A stretch of DNA of 64,000 nucleotides from Synechococcus sp. SB0662_bin_14 (GCA_009840445.1 VXNS01000084.1:18704-82703), one strand, 5' to 3'. Shown: positions 9,425 to 20,419, counted from the stretch's first letter. Program-made: numbers and translations. The notes: generated by a model from the letters alone, not told the origin.

Positions 9425-10756
9425 ATGGCATCAGACATGGCATCAGATGCCCCACAGGTCCTTCGCTTTGGACGACGACTGCTTGCCCTGGTTGGCGATC
9501 TGCGGCTGGCCATTGGCTTGCTGCTGCTCATTGCCCTCTCCAGCGCCCTGGGCACCGCCCTACCCCAAAACGAGCCCGCCACCGCCTATCACGACCATTA
9601 CGACACTCAACCCTGGCTGGGACTGCTGACAGCGGCCCCCATCCTGGCTCTGCAGTTGGATCACGTCTACTCCAGTGGGTGGTTTCTCGCATTGCTGGCG
9701 CTACTGGCCACCTCCTTGACCACGTGCAGCGTCCGCCGCCAATGGCCGGCCCTGCAAGCAGGACTGCGGTGGGTGGACCATCAGCATCCCCATCAATTGA
9801 GCCAATACAGCGTTGGACTCACACGGGAGGCGGGTCCCAAAAGCCTGCGGCATTTGGGTCAACTTCTGCGGCAGCGGGGTTGGACGGTGCAGCAGAAGCC
9901 AGGGCGACTGGCAGCCAGGCAAGGGGTGATTGCCGGCCGGAGCGGTCCCCTCCTGGTTCACTTGGGTTTGATTGTGCTGATGACCGGCGCCGCCTGGGGC
10001 GCACTGGGGGGGCAACGGCTGGAGCGTTTTTTGGCGCCTGGCCGGACTTTGGACCTGGTGGACCGTCAAGGAGAAACCCACCTGTCCATTCAGTTACAGG
10101 GGTTTTCCGTGGATCGGGATGCACGGGGTCAGGCGCAGCAGTTCCACTCTCAACTGCTGTTGTCTTCCTCCGTCCTGGCTGACACGCGCCCTGTGGAGAT
10201 CAGCGTCAACCATCCTGCCCGCCTGGGGGGTGTAACGGTGTACCAGGCTGACTGGCAGGTGGCTGCTCTGACGGTGCAGCTTGGCCGGAGCCCCCAGTTG
10301 CAGTTTCCGCTCCAGCCTCTGCCCAGCCTGGGGGACCAGGTTTGGGGGGTCGCCATACCAACGCAACCGGACGGATCTCACCCCGTGTTGCTCACCGTTG
10401 CCAGTGAGCAGGGGCCTGTGCTGCTGTACGACGACAACGGGGAGAGGCTGGGGGTCCTGCGGATTGCCGGCCCACCGCTGGAGGTGGATGGCCTGCCCAT
10501 CCGCATCACCCGTGCTCTACCCGCCAGTGGCTTGCTGATCAAGCGGGATCCGGGCGTTCCTCTGGTCTATGCAGGATTTGCCGTGGCCCTGCTGGGGGGC
10601 GGTCTGAGTGTGTTGGCCAGTCGCAAGCTCTGGGCTGTTGAAGCCCAGGGCCGTCTTCACGTGGCTGGCATCAGCAACCGGGACGTGGTGGGTTTTGGGG
10701 AGGCACTGCCCCGCCTATTGGATGCCCTCACTGACGCTGACCGTGGTGAACCGTAA
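9425..10756 (+). CDS. ccs1: Cytochrome c biogenesis protein Ccs1/ResB
   Basis: 443 residues beginning [11 protein letters not shown]. The N-terminus has the ResB pattern [27 protein letters not shown], then more membrane segments, a large lumenal domain, and a final membrane helix near the C-terminus. Ccs1 (CcsB in some naming) works with CcsA in system II haem attachment to c-type cytochromes in the thylakoid lumen. An upstream open frame reaches 9203 but overlaps ccdA and lacks similarity. The 3' end overlaps the 3' end of convergent queF by 29 bp. Confidence 0.93.
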   Translation: MASDMASDAPQVLRFGRRLLALVGDLRLAIGLLLLIALSSALGTALPQNEPATAYHDHYDTQPWLGLLTAAPILALQLDHVYSSGWFLALLALLATSLTTCSVRRQWPALQAGLRWVDHQHPHQLSQYSVGLTREAGPKSLRHLGQLLRQRGWTVQQKPGRLAARQGVIAGRSGPLLVHLGLIVLMTGAAWGALGGQRLERFLAPGRTLDLVDRQGETHLSIQLQGFSVDRDARGQAQQFHSQLLLSSSVLADTRPVEISVNHPARLGGVTVYQADWQVAALTVQLGRSPQLQFPLQPLPSLGDQVWGVAIPTQPDGSHPVLLTVASEQGPVLLYDDNGERLGVLRIAGPPLEVDGLPIRITRALPASGLLIKRDPGVPLVYAGFAVALLGGGLSVLASRKLWAVEAQGRLHVAGISNRDVVGFGEALPRLLDALTDADRGEP

Positions 10757-11123
10757 TCACCGTGTGAACGTTGCCCCGTGGTGAAAAATCAGCCACCAAC
10801 TCCATCCAGCGGGGTGAGCAGGCGGCGACGCAGTCGTCCAGGATGCGGTTGGCCACTTCTTCGTGGGAAATGCAGTGGTCCCGCCAACTGTTGACGTACA
10901 GCTTGAGGGCCTTGAGTTCCAGAACCTTGGGACCAGGCTGGTAACGAAGGCGCAACACGGCAAAGTCGGGATAGCCGGAGAAAGGGCACTTGCACGTGAA
11001 GTCTGGTAGCTCAATGGCGACGTGGTAGGAGCGGTCAGGGTTGGGGTTGTCGAAGCAGATCAACTCAGCGGCAGCAATGGCCCGCTCCCCGTAGTGGGGC
11101 TTTATGGTTTGGCGCTCGGTCAT
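10728..11123 (-). CDS. queF: NADPH-dependent 7-cyano-7-deazaguanine reductase QueF
   Basis: 131 residues, the short unimodular QueF type. Cys46 in [13 protein letters not shown] is the expected nucleophile that forms the thioimide with preQ0; the QueF signature appears as [16 protein letters not shown], and HEE provides the conserved acid. It reduces preQ0 to preQ1 in the queuosine tRNA-modification pathway. Monocistronic and convergent with ccs1. Confidence 0.95.
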   Translation of the reverse strand: MTERQTIKPHYGERAIAAAELICFDNPNPDRSYHVAIELPDFTCKCPFSGYPDFAVLRLRYQPGPKVLELKALKLYVNSWRDHCISHEEVANRILDDCVAACSPRWMELVADFSPRGNVHTVITVHHGQRQ

Positions 11124-11426
11124 GCCGGGTCAGGGTTCAGGAGCTGGTCCAGAAGGGCTGTGGTCTTCACCCTACAAGGGGGCAAGGTCGGCCGCATTTC
11201 CGAATTTTCTCTAAAGATTTGTCAACAAACCCGTAAAGTGCTTGTCATGAACAGCGCAGAAGGCCTAGACGTGATGGCGAGGACAAAACGTTGGGCGCAC
11301 CCCATGGCTCCGGCTTCAGGTGCGCTGGAAGTAGCCAAACCGCGACGGTGAAGCAACGCACCTCTTGAACAAAGCGGATTTCGCCAGTCCATGGCTGGCA
11401 CTGCCCGTTCTGTGGAGGTTTCTCTC
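11124..11426. other. Intergenic region between queF and the DUF4278 gene
   Basis: About 300 bp separating divergent genes, expected to contain both promoters. I see no conserved motif, RNA structure or gene that I can support. Confidence 0.4.
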
Positions 11427-11633
11427 ATGGTCCAACTCAAGTATCGTGGTGTTGATTACGACACCACCCAGCGCCCTGATCTCAGTGATCAGCCGGTAGA
11501 GCACGTCTACCGTGGCATCCACTTCAACAAGGCTCCGCGCCACGAGGCCGATGCCCTGTCCGATCATCCTGTGCGGGTGAGCTATCGGGGAGCAGTCTAT
11601 GAAACCCGCATCGCTTCAGCGCTGAAGCGTTAA
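11427..11633 (+). CDS. DUF4278 domain protein
   Basis: 68 residues. The pattern LKYRGVDYD near the start and a repeated V-x-YRG motif (HVYRGIHF, VSYRGAVYE) identify the small DUF4278 family found almost only in cyanobacteria; its function is unknown. A strong GGAGG site eight bases before the ATG fixes the start, although the frame is open 12 codons upstream. Confidence 0.85.
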   Translation: MVQLKYRGVDYDTTQRPDLSDQPVEHVYRGIHFNKAPRHEADALSDHPVRVSYRGAVYETRIASALKR

Positions 11634-11677
11634 TTCCGTAGCCGTAGCTACTGAAAAACAGAGGCCGCACCCCGCTA

Positions 11678-11974
11678 ATGGTAAAGGAATCAACACTTCC
11701 CTTGATGGATCTGTTACTGAGCCCGGTGGCCGGTGTGGCTTCTTCCATATCTTCAGCATCTTTAGCCTCTGCTGGGCTTCCTTCCCCTCCAGCCCAGCGC
11801 ATTTCTGTCCATAGTGCTCTGGGAATGCTGTGGCTCCAGTTGCACTTTGAAAATTGCCACTGGGACTCTTTGGCTGCCGGGCGCGTTGAGCTTGAGCCTG
11901 ACACCTTGTCCGAATTTCTTTCAGATTGCTCTGCTGCTGGTGTGGTGTGCTGTAGTCCACTGCCATCAGCGTAG
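11678..11974 (+). CDS. Hypothetical protein
   Basis: A 98-residue open frame between the DUF4278 gene and glnB. The C-terminal half (WLQLHFENCHWDSLAAG onward) looks like a folded helical segment and the spacing to glnB is natural, but I do not recognise the family. The N-terminal half is Ser/Ala/Pro-rich, and an internal methionine may be the real start. If it is not a gene, 11634-12043 is simply the glnB upstream region. Confidence 0.35.
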   Translation: MVKESTLPLMDLLLSPVAGVASSISSASLASAGLPSPPAQRISVHSALGMLWLQLHFENCHWDSLAAGRVELEPDTLSEFLSDCSAAGVVCCSPLPSA

Positions 11975-12382
<408 letters not shown>

Positions 12383-12428
12383 GGCCCAGGTTTCAGCTCA
12401 ACTCCCGGCAGCCCGCTGGGCATCTTGG

Positions 12429-13241
12429 TCACGTGTCCTGGTCAAGGGCTGACTGAACTGTTGCCGTCACTTGCTTGGGCTCAATCGTGGGTTGTCCCTC
12501 GCCCTTGTCGGGTTGCACCAGATGGAGCCAGTATTCCTGGTTGCCGGCGGCGCCTTTGACGGGTGAGGGCGCCAACCCCATCGCACGCCAGTTGAGGTGG
12601 TCTGCCTTGGCTTGAACAGCCTTGATGGCGCTCACCTGGGCCTGGGCATCCCGCACCACCCCGCCACGGCCCACCAACCCCCGCCCCACTTCAAATTGGG
12701 GCTTGACCAACACAGCCGCCTCCCGGGGCGGTTTCAACAGGGCCTTCAGCGCCGGTAAAACCAGGCCCAGGGAAATGAAGGAAAGATCGGCCACTGCCAG
12801 ATCGGCCCAGACATCGTCAGGTCCATACAGCATGGCGGGGGTGAGGTAACGCAGGTTGCAGCGTTCTTTGAGCACCAATCGCGGATCCTGACGCAGACGC
12901 CACGCCACCTGCCCATAGCCCACGTCCACCCCATAGATGCGCCGGCAGCCCTGTTGTAGCAGGCAATCCGTGAAGCCACCGGTGGAGATGCCGGCATCCA
13001 AGGCTGTGCGCCCCGCCACCTGCAACCCAAACGCACGGATGGCTCCCAGCAACTTCTCACCGCCGCGGGAGACAAACCGGGCCTGCTGCTGCACCTGCAG
13101 GGTCAGACCGCAACGGGTGGCCTGGCCAGGCTTGTCCAGGATTCGGGCGCCACTGCGCACCCGGCCCGCCCGAATCAAGCGCTGGGCCTGCTGGCGGCTG
13201 GGGGCCAAGCCCCGCTCCACCAACAGTTGATCCAGCCGCAT
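12429..13241 (-). CDS. tlyA: TlyA family rRNA (cytidine-2'-O)-methyltransferase / hemolysin-like protein
   Basis: About 270 residues. An N-terminal S4 RNA-binding domain (MRLDQLLVERGLAPSRQQAQ, RLIRAGRV) is followed by an FtsJ-like methyltransferase core with ALDAGISTGGFTDCLLQ as SAM motif I and VADLSFISL further on. In mycobacteria TlyA methylates 16S and 23S rRNA; the older hemolysin name is probably misleading here. A start five codons upstream (13256) is also possible. Divergent from purB. Confidence 0.9.
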   Translation of the reverse strand: MRLDQLLVERGLAPSRQQAQRLIRAGRVRSGARILDKPGQATRCGLTLQVQQQARFVSRGGEKLLGAIRAFGLQVAGRTALDAGISTGGFTDCLLQQGCRRIYGVDVGYGQVAWRLRQDPRLVLKERCNLRYLTPAMLYGPDDVWADLAVADLSFISLGLVLPALKALLKPPREAAVLVKPQFEVGRGLVGRGGVVRDAQAQVSAIKAVQAKADHLNWRAMGLAPSPVKGAAGNQEYWLHLVQPDKGEGQPTIEPKQVTATVQSALDQDT

Positions 13242-13350
13242 CTGTCCTTGTCCCATGGCCCATGTGTTGCGACCGTAATCCTGAATCCCGGCCCGATGAT
13301 CTCCTCCTCTCAGTGGGTCGGTAAGTTATCCACTGTGTTGTGGCCGGATC

Positions 13351-14646
13351 GTGATTGAACGCTACACCCTCCCGGAGATGGCAGCCATCTGGAGCGATGA
13401 AGCCCGTTACCAGCGCTGGCTGGAGGTGGAACTGGCTGCTTGCGAGGCCAATTGCCAACTGGGGCGGATTCCCCCCGATGCCATGGAGCACATCCGGGCC
13501 AAGGCCGGCTTCCAGGTGGAGCGGATCCTCCGGATCGAAGCCCAGGTGCGCCACGACGTGATTGCGTTTCTCACCAACCTGAACGAGCAGGTGGGCAGCG
13601 CGGGACGCTACATCCACCTGGGCATGACCAGCAGCGATGTGCTGGACACCGCCCTGGCGCTGCAAATGAAGGCGTCGGTGGCGCTGCTGCAACAAGAACT
13701 GGGCAAGCTGGCGGCCGCCATCCGCCAACAGGCTCAGCGCCACAAGCACACGGCCATGATCGGCCGTTCCCACGGCATCCACGGGGAACCCATCACCCTG
13801 GGGTTCAAGTTGGCTGGCTGGCTGGCGGAGGTGGGGCGCCACCAGGAGCGGCTGACCAGGCTGGAGCAGGTGGTGGCCGTGGGGCAGATCAGTGGGGCCA
13901 TGGGCACCTACGCCAACGTTGACCCCCGTGTGGAAGCCCTGGCCTGCACCCAACTGGGTCTCACCGCCGACACCGTCAGCACCCAGGTGATCAGCCGTGA
14001 TCGCCATGCCGAGTATGTGCAGACCATGGCCCTGGTGGGGTCAACGCTGGATCGTTTCGCGACGGAGATCCGCAACCTGCAACGGACCGACGTGCTGGAG
14101 GTGGAAGAACACTTTGCCAAGGGGCAGAAGGGCAGTTCCGCCATGCCCCACAAGCGCAACCCCATCCGCAGTGAACGCATTAGCGGCCTGGCGCGGCTCC
14201 TGCGGGGCTATGCCATGGCGGCCCTGGAGAACATGCCCCTTTGGCATGAGCGGGACATCAGCCACAGCTCCGCCGAGCGGGTGCTCCTGCCCGATTGCTC
14301 CATCACCCTCCACTTCATGCTGCGGGAGACGACTGCCGTGGTGGCTGGCCTGGTGGTCTACCCCGAGACCATGCTCCGCAACATGACCATCTACGGCGGG
14401 GTGATCTTCAGCCAGCAGGTGCTGCTGGCGCTGGTGACCGCTGGTCTCGGTCGCGAGGAGGCCTATGCCCTGGTGCAACACCATGCCCACAAGGCCTGGA
14501 ACCAGCCGGGCGGCAACTTCCAGGCCAGTCTGGCCGCTGATCCACGGGTGACCACCTGCCTGAGCGGGGATGCGCTGGCGGCCTGTTTTTCTCCTCAACA
14601 GCACCAGAACAACCTGGATCGGATTTGGCAACGTCTGGGATTGTAA
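13351..14646 (+). CDS. purB: Adenylosuccinate lyase
   Basis: 431 residues, beginning with GTG (MIERYTLPEMAAIWSDEARY). The fumarase/aspartase superfamily signature SSAMPHKRNP is present around residues 260-270, along with GRSHGIHGEP and TSSDVLDT. It catalyses two steps in purine synthesis: SAICAR to AICAR plus fumarate, and adenylosuccinate to AMP plus fumarate. Followed by proA after 67 nt. Confidence 0.97.
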   Translation: MIERYTLPEMAAIWSDEARYQRWLEVELAACEANCQLGRIPPDAMEHIRAKAGFQVERILRIEAQVRHDVIAFLTNLNEQVGSAGRYIHLGMTSSDVLDTALALQMKASVALLQQELGKLAAAIRQQAQRHKHTAMIGRSHGIHGEPITLGFKLAGWLAEVGRHQERLTRLEQVVAVGQISGAMGTYANVDPRVEALACTQLGLTADTVSTQVISRDRHAEYVQTMALVGSTLDRFATEIRNLQRTDVLEVEEHFAKGQKGSSAMPHKRNPIRSERISGLARLLRGYAMAALENMPLWHERDISHSSAERVLLPDCSITLHFMLRETTAVVAGLVVYPETMLRNMTIYGGVIFSQQVLLALVTAGLGREEAYALVQHHAHKAWNQPGGNFQASLAADPRVTTCLSGDALAACFSPQQHQNNLDRIWQRLGL

Positions 14647-14713
14647 AGACCCTTGCTTGAGGAGTTGTCCAGAGGTTTCCTAAGCTCACGAAACGCTTGC
14701 TCCATCGCACGTT

Positions 14714-16024
14714 TTGCCCGTGATTAACCCTCCAGCGGACTTCCTGCGCCATCGTGCCCAGCGGGTGCGCCGCAGTGCCCTGGCCCTGGGCAGGCGCAGT
14801 AACGGACAGCGCATCGCCGCCCTGGAGGCCATGGCTGCTGCTTTGGAGCGCCATGGGGGGGCCATTGTGGCGGCCAACACGGTGGACCAGGAGGCCGCCG
14901 TCCGGGAGGGCCTGGCGGCGCCCTTGTTGGCGCGCCTCAAGCTCAACGGGGCCAAACTGGCTGGTTGCATCCAGGGCTTGCGGCAGGTGGCCACGCTGCC
15001 GGACCCCGTCGGACATCGGCAATTGCACCGGGAACTGGCGGCAGGGCTGGAGTTGGAACGGGTGACCGTTCCCGTGGGGGTGTTGGGGGTTGTCTTTGAG
15101 TCTCGCCCCGATGCGGTGATTCAGATTGCCGCTCTGGCCGTTCGCTCGGGCAACGGCGCCATCCTCAAGGGTGGCCGGGAAGCGTTGAACACGTGCCAGG
15201 CCATTGTCACAGCCTTGCAGGAGGGCCTGGCCGGCAGTGCCGTGGACCCCAACAGCCTGGACCTGCTCACCAGCCGCGAGGAGACCATGGCCTTGCTCCG
15301 GCTTGACGATCTGGTGGATTTAATCGTGCCCCGTGGTTCCAACGCCTTTGTGCGCACCATCCAGGACAACACCCGCATCCCCGTGCTGGGCCACGCTGAC
15401 GGGGTTTGCCACCTCTATGTGGATCAACTGGTGAACATCGACATGGCCGTTGCTGTGGCCCTGGACGCCAAAACCCAATATCCCGCAGCCTGCAACGCCA
15501 TTGAGACGCTCCTGGTGCATCGTCATGTGGCCCGGCGGTTTTTGCCACCGGCCGTTGCAGCCTTCACAGCGGCCGGCGTGACCTTGCGGGGGGATGAGCA
15601 GGCCAGGGCATTGGGTGTGCCCGAAGCGGCCACCCCGGAGGACTGGGGGCATGAATACCTGGATCTGATCCTGGCGGTGCGGGTGGTGGAGGACCTGGAG
15701 GCCGCCCTGGAGCACATTCGCCGCCATGGTTCCCGCCACACGGACGTGATCTGCACGGACGACGAGGCTGCTGCTGCCCGTTTCCTCGGCACCGTGGACA
15801 GTGCCGGGGTGTTTCACAACTGCTCCAGCCGCTTTGCCGACGGCTTCCGCTATGGATTGGGCGCCGAGGTGGGCATCAGCACCCAGACCATGCCCCCCCG
15901 GGGACCTGTGGGCCTGGAGGGGTTGGTGACCTATCGCTATCGCCTCCGCGGCCATGGCCACACCGTGGCCCCCTTTGCCTGTGGTGAGCAGCGCTTCTCC
16001 CATCGCAATCTCCTGGAGGCTTGA
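14714..16024 (+). CDS. proA: Gamma-glutamyl phosphate reductase
   Basis: 436 residues from a TTG start; a GTG two codons later is an alternative. An ALDH-superfamily protein: [21 protein letters not shown], the [13 protein letters not shown] segment with the catalytic cysteine, and the terminal [20 protein letters not shown] motif all match ProA. It reduces gamma-glutamyl phosphate to glutamate semialdehyde with NADPH in proline synthesis. The stop overlaps the region just upstream of folB. Confidence 0.96.
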   Translation: MPVINPPADFLRHRAQRVRRSALALGRRSNGQRIAALEAMAAALERHGGAIVAANTVDQEAAVREGLAAPLLARLKLNGAKLAGCIQGLRQVATLPDPVGHRQLHRELAAGLELERVTVPVGVLGVVFESRPDAVIQIAALAVRSGNGAILKGGREALNTCQAIVTALQEGLAGSAVDPNSLDLLTSREETMALLRLDDLVDLIVPRGSNAFVRTIQDNTRIPVLGHADGVCHLYVDQLVNIDMAVAVALDAKTQYPAACNAIETLLVHRHVARRFLPPAVAAFTAAGVTLRGDEQARALGVPEAATPEDWGHEYLDLILAVRVVEDLEAALEHIRRHGSRHTDVICTDDEAAAARFLGTVDSAGVFHNCSSRFADGFRYGLGAEVGISTQTMPPRGPVGLEGLVTYRYRLRGHGHTVAPFACGEQRFSHRNLLEA

Positions 16025-16029
16025 AATCC

Positions 16030-16422
16030 ATGCACAGCAACAACCCTTGGGAGGCAGCCCGTGGCGATGCGATCCACGTGGAAGGCCTGAAGATATGGGC
16101 ACGGGTGGGGGTATTGCCGGAAGAACGCAGCCTGGGGCAGTGGTTTGTCGTGGACCTCACCATCTGGTTCGATCTGGCTCCCGCTGGCCGGTCCGACGAT
16201 CTATCCCTCACTGTGGACTACGGCCAGGCCGTTGCCGCCATCCAGGCCTGTGCCGAGCAGGTGGTGTGCCACACCCTGGAGTGCTTCTCCGAACAACTTC
16301 TGGATCAGGTGGGGGAGATCTACGGGCCATGGCCGGTTCGTCTCGTCCTGCGCAAATGCCATCCCCCCCTCCCCGGCTTTGACGGCTCCATCAGCGTGGA
16401 GCGCTGGCGCTTCGCCGGGTAA
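16030..16422 (+). CDS. folB: Dihydroneopterin aldolase
   Basis: About 130 residues. The folB pattern is visible: an N-terminal WARVGVLPEERSLGQWF strand, a central tyrosine in TVDYGQAV, and a C-terminal VRLVLRKCHPPL/VSVERWRF-type end. It converts 7,8-dihydroneopterin to 6-hydroxymethyl-7,8-dihydropterin in folate synthesis. An upstream TTG at 16021 would overlap proA by four bases; I chose the ATG at 16030. Likely co-transcribed with proA. Confidence 0.92.
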   Translation: MHSNNPWEAARGDAIHVEGLKIWARVGVLPEERSLGQWFVVDLTIWFDLAPAGRSDDLSLTVDYGQAVAAIQACAEQVVCHTLECFSEQLLDQVGEIYGPWPVRLVLRKCHPPLPGFDGSISVERWRFAG

Positions 16423-16497
16423 CGCCTGCCGGGTAACGTGGAATGTCCCGGGATGCCCCGTTACCATTGGGGAATTCGTCCCTGCTGCGACACCACC

Positions 16498-17298
16498 ATG
16501 GCGCTGCCCCAAGAGTTTCCGGTGAGCACCCTGTTGCGGGCCAGGGTTCAGGGCGACCAGGGGGCTGACCACGGGGTGGGGCATCAAGTATGGATGCATC
16601 CACCGGCCCATCGGGTGTTGGGTTGGGCCAGTCGCCCCACCAGCTTCGGACCCACCCGCTCCGTATGGCGCCTCAACCAGTTGCGCCATCTGCAGGGGGA
16701 CGTGGCGGTGGTGAGCGAGACCCCGGCCCGGACCCAGCAGAGCACCCTGGACTTGCTGCCCACCAGCATGGGGGCCCATCTCTACAGCCATGACGGCTTG
16801 GCCCTGGGCTGCGTGGTGGATGCCGTGCTGAGTCTTCAAACCGGCGCCGTTGCCCACTATCTGGTGGCCCGCAGTGATCCGCGCCTGCCGGGCACCAGCC
16901 GTTGGCGACTGCAACCGAACACCGTTCTGGATCAACAGCCGGGCCGGGTGGTGGTTGCTGTGGGCGCCTTGGACGACTTGCCCCTGGTCCGGGCTGGTCT
17001 GCGCACCCAGGCGCTGCAGACAAGTCAACGGTGGCGGGAGCGGCTCCAGGAGACCACCGTTCAGGCAGGTCGCCAGTTGGAAGACTGGCTCCACAACGCC
17101 CCGTTGCCCCAAAACCATGGCAACCCAAGCCCAAGGCGACAGCGGCGGCAGGGGCATGTGCCCCATGGTGAGTCCTCAGGTGGTGATCAGGGACCTGGTC
17201 GGGAGATTTGGGACGCCTGGGAGCATCCTCCCCACCGCCGGCCGGCCTCCTGCCAGGACAGCGAGAGTCACGGCCCTGATCAGGAGCCATGGCTTTGA
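16498..17298 (+). CDS. PRC-barrel domain protein
   Basis: About 266 residues from the MALPQEFPVST methionine. Residues about 90-170 form a PRC-barrel-like repeat (GAHLYSHDGLALGCVVDAVL followed by TGAVAHYLV), and an earlier HRVLGWASRP segment may be a second barrel strand set. Proteins of this shape occur across cyanobacteria; PRC barrels bind photosynthetic reaction centres or RNA-processing factors, but the role here is unknown. The last 50 residues are low-complexity, Arg/Gly/Pro-rich and possibly disordered. Confidence 0.75.
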   Translation: MALPQEFPVSTLLRARVQGDQGADHGVGHQVWMHPPAHRVLGWASRPTSFGPTRSVWRLNQLRHLQGDVAVVSETPARTQQSTLDLLPTSMGAHLYSHDGLALGCVVDAVLSLQTGAVAHYLVARSDPRLPGTSRWRLQPNTVLDQQPGRVVVAVGALDDLPLVRAGLRTQALQTSQRWRERLQETTVQAGRQLEDWLHNAPLPQNHGNPSPRRQRRQGHVPHGESSGGDQGPGREIWDAWEHPPHRRPASCQDSESHGPDQEPWL

Positions 17299-17482
17299 AG
17301 ACCGATTGACCCAGCGAGCATGCAGGATCAAATGCGGTGTCGAGACGCTCCAAGGCCCCATTGGCCAGCAACCGTGTCGGTGCTGGTGTCGGCTGCAGCC
17401 GCGGTGGATGCCGAGCAGGGATTCATTGCTCCACTCTCCTGGTACCGTCAGCATCAACTGGCGCTTACCTTCCCTAGGCTTG

Positions 17483-18940
17483 ATGCCCTTCCCTGTCTTG
17501 TGCCACGTGTTTCAACGGTCTGGTCAATGGACGCCCCGTTTCCTTGTGGGTGCCTTGTTGGCTAGTGCGCAACCGCTGGCGGGCGTGGCGGCGGAGCCAC
17601 TACCAGCGTCTTTGGCGGATCTGGCGCCGCCGCCGCCCCTGGCCGGACCGCAATTGCCGGACCACATGGCGGATCAACAGCTACGGCCTTTGTCCCTGGA
17701 AGAGGCCCAGCAACTGGCTGAAGTGAATCACCCTGCCCTGCAGGCTGCGGCGCTTGAGGTGGAATCGCGAGAGGCCCGGTTGGAGGCCTCCTTAAGTGCC
17801 TGGAAACCGCAAGCCACCCTGAAGTCATCCGCGGGATTGCCAGCATTGGCGCTGGAGTACCAGTACAGCCCGGAGACCTCCTATCCCCGTGGCGAACTGG
17901 AAACGAACCTGAACCTGGAGGCAACCTGGTTGTGGAGAGACCCCCAGCGGGACGCCCGCATTGCCGCCGAGCGCCACGAACTTGATCAGGTGAAGCTGCA
18001 ACGCCAGTTCTTGCACCGTGACCTGAAGCTACAAGCGACGGAGTCCTACGTTGAACTCCAACGGGCCGACGCGGAAGTGGACCTGCGCTTGGCGGCGGTT
18101 CAGGCTGCCCAGTCCAACTTGAAGATCAGCGGTGCGCGCCATGGGGCTGGCGTGGCTGCCCGCCTGGACGTGCTTCAGGCCCACGCCCAGTTGACTGAGG
18201 ATGAAGCATTGCTGGCCAGCGCCAAGGCCCAGCAGACCATCACCCGCCGCCGCTTGGCCAGGGTGCTGAACCTGCCCCAGGGGGTGGTGCCCACTGCCCG
18301 GGACGCCAATAGGCGGCAGGGACGCTGGACCGCAACCCTGGAGGAGAGCCTGGCCGCCGCCTTTGCGAGCCGCGAAGAGTTACAACAGTTTCTTGCCGCC
18401 ATCCAGGAGCGGGAGGAGCGGGCCAAGGAGGCTCTGGCGGCGCTGCAGCCCACCCTCTCGTTCTTTGTGATGGGGGCCTGGAGTCAGGCGTCCGGCAACG
18501 TCCTCTCCGGCGCCTCCACCATTGAAAGCCAGTTCAGGGGAAGGATCTCCACGGCTCTGGGCCTGCGCTTTGCGATGCCCCTCAGCGATGGGGGGACTGC
18601 CCAGGCCAGTGCTCGCCGCTGGAGCCTGGCGGCCCAAAGGCAGGAGCACCTCTTTGCGGAAGCCCGCAACGCTTTCCAGCAGCAGGTGGAGAGGGCCTTC
18701 CACACCGTCCATGCCCAGGGGGACACGCTGGAGTTGCGTGCTCGACAGGTGGCGACTCAGCAGGAGATCCTGAATCTCGCCACTGCCCGCTACGAGGCCG
18801 GCGTTGGCACCCAGCAAGACTTGATTGACCAGCAAAACGCCCTGACCCGGGCCGCCGTTGCCCACGCTCAGGCCGTCCTGGACTACAACCTGAGCCTGGC
18901 CCAGTTGCACCGTTATACAGGTTTATCGGTCCAGCCCTAG
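17483..18940 (+). CDS. TolC family outer-membrane efflux protein
   Basis: 485 residues. A signal peptide (about residues 15-40, ending near AGVAA) precedes two TolC-type halves rich in long helices: LSLEEAQQLAEVNHPALQAA opens the first and LEESLAAAFASREELQQ the second. The C-terminus has the RYEAGVGTQQDLIDQQNAL pattern typical of the family. Such trimers form an outer-membrane channel for type I secretion or drug efflux. No partner transporter lies next to it. The ORF is open far upstream, but the signal peptide fixes the start near 17483. Confidence 0.87.
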   Translation: MPFPVLCHVFQRSGQWTPRFLVGALLASAQPLAGVAAEPLPASLADLAPPPPLAGPQLPDHMADQQLRPLSLEEAQQLAEVNHPALQAAALEVESREARLEASLSAWKPQATLKSSAGLPALALEYQYSPETSYPRGELETNLNLEATWLWRDPQRDARIAAERHELDQVKLQRQFLHRDLKLQATESYVELQRADAEVDLRLAAVQAAQSNLKISGARHGAGVAARLDVLQAHAQLTEDEALLASAKAQQTITRRRLARVLNLPQGVVPTARDANRRQGRWTATLEESLAAAFASREELQQFLAAIQEREERAKEALAALQPTLSFFVMGAWSQASGNVLSGASTIESQFRGRISTALGLRFAMPLSDGGTAQASARRWSLAAQRQEHLFAEARNAFQQQVERAFHTVHAQGDTLELRARQVATQQEILNLATARYEAGVGTQQDLIDQQNALTRAAVAHAQAVLDYNLSLAQLHRYTGLSVQP

Positions 18941-18985
18941 CCTGCTCCCCAGAGCACACCTTCCCGGCCCCCAGGTCGCAGAACC

Positions 18986-20410
18986 ATGGCCCCTTCCCAT
19001 GACCCCCCGGCCAGTCCATCGGGCTTGTCCCTGCTGCAGGTGCTGCGGCTCGGCTTGTTCCAAGGCTGCCTGGGCACCATGGCGGTGGTCTTTGCGGGCC
19101 TGTTGAACCGCATCATGCTCACCGAACTGGCATTCCCCGGTTTGCTGGTGGGCGGCGCCCTGGCCTTTGAGCAGTTGGTGGCCCCCAGCCGAGTGCTGTT
19201 TGGCCAGGTCTCCGATGCACGGCCGTTTCAAGGACGCTATCGGGTTCCCTACGTGGTGACCGGTTCCGTGTTGTATTGCCTCATCGCGGTGCTCTCCGTC
19301 CCGCTGATCTTTTTTGTGGGCAACGCCATTGCAACGGACAACAGCCGTGCCTTCTGGGGTGGCGCCACGGCGCTCTGCGGACTGTTTGCCCTGTTCGGGC
19401 TGGCTGTGGCCATGGCCACGACCCCCTACCTGGCCCTGGTCATTGACCGCACCACGGAACAGGAACGTCCCCGCGCCGTTGGCATCATCTGGTGCATGTT
19501 GACCGTGGGCATCATTGTGGGGGCCATTTGCATTTCCATCACCCTCGGCAGCGTGGACGGGGTGACGGATCCAGCAGTGCTGCAACCTGCGTTGCAACGC
19601 TTCATGATCCAGCTTGCCTTGGTGGTGGTGGCATTGACCATCGTGGCCTGCTGGGGAATGGAGCCCCGGGGCGGCTCCCGGAGTGGGAACCGGCCCCCCG
19701 AACAGGTGATGACCCTGCCGCGCACGTGGGCCTTGCTCACCTCCAGCCGCCAGACCTTTGTGTTCTTTGGTTTCCTGGTGTTGTTTGCCCTGGGGGTGTT
19801 CCTCCAGGACCCCATCCTGGAGAGCTACGGGGCGGACGTCTTTGGTCTGCCCATTTCCAAAAGCACCATCCTGAACGCCCTCTGGGGAACCGGCACACTG
19901 CTGGGCTTGCTCCTGGCGGGGTTTCTGATCACCCCCAGACTGGGGAAGATGGCCTGTTCTCGTCTGGGCTGCCAGTTGACCACCTTCTCGCTGGCGTTAT
20001 TACTTCTGGCAGGGTGTACCGGTCAGGTGCCGGTGTTGCAGGTGGTGATGGTGTTGTTCGGTCTTGCCGCGGGCATTGCCACCAATGCCACCCTCTCTCT
20101 CATGTTGGATTTGACGCTGCCGGAGGCCGCCGGCACGTTTGTGGGGGCCTGGGCCTTGGCTCAGGCCTTGTCCCGGGCACTGGGCAAACTCATGGGAGGG
20201 GGTCTGCTGGACCTTGGCCATGCCTTGATCCCTGATGGACTGGGGGCCAACTGGCTGCCGCCGGCCTTCCCTGCCTATGGCTTCGTGCTGTTCATAGAGG
20301 TCCTCATCATGGCTGCCGCCACATGGTCTCTGGGTGCTGTGCGTGTGCATCAATTCCGTGGGGACACGGCCGGCACCCTGGCCAAGGTGCTGGCTCTGGA
20401 ACTGGACTGA
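18986..20410 (+). CDS. PucC/BCD-family MFS transporter (chlorophyll-related)
   Basis: 474 residues with about twelve membrane helices. The N-terminal LGLFQGCLGTMAVVFAGLLNRIM and RALGKLMGGGLLDLG segments match the PucC/LhaA (bacteriochlorophyll delivery) branch of the major facilitator superfamily. In purple bacteria PucC is needed for light-harvesting complex assembly; cyanobacterial homologues are linked to chlorophyll-protein assembly, by inference. It lies 9 nt before the IMPase-family gene and may share its transcript. Confidence 0.85.
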   Translation: MAPSHDPPASPSGLSLLQVLRLGLFQGCLGTMAVVFAGLLNRIMLTELAFPGLLVGGALAFEQLVAPSRVLFGQVSDARPFQGRYRVPYVVTGSVLYCLIAVLSVPLIFFVGNAIATDNSRAFWGGATALCGLFALFGLAVAMATTPYLALVIDRTTEQERPRAVGIIWCMLTVGIIVGAICISITLGSVDGVTDPAVLQPALQRFMIQLALVVVALTIVACWGMEPRGGSRSGNRPPEQVMTLPRTWALLTSSRQTFVFFGFLVLFALGVFLQDPILESYGADVFGLPISKSTILNALWGTGTLLGLLLAGFLITPRLGKMACSRLGCQLTTFSLALLLLAGCTGQVPVLQVVMVLFGLAAGIATNATLSLMLDLTLPEAAGTFVGAWALAQALSRALGKLMGGGLLDLGHALIPDGLGANWLPPAFPAYGFVLFIEVLIMAAATWSLGAVRVHQFRGDTAGTLAKVLALELD

Positions 20411-20419
20411 GGTTGTCCC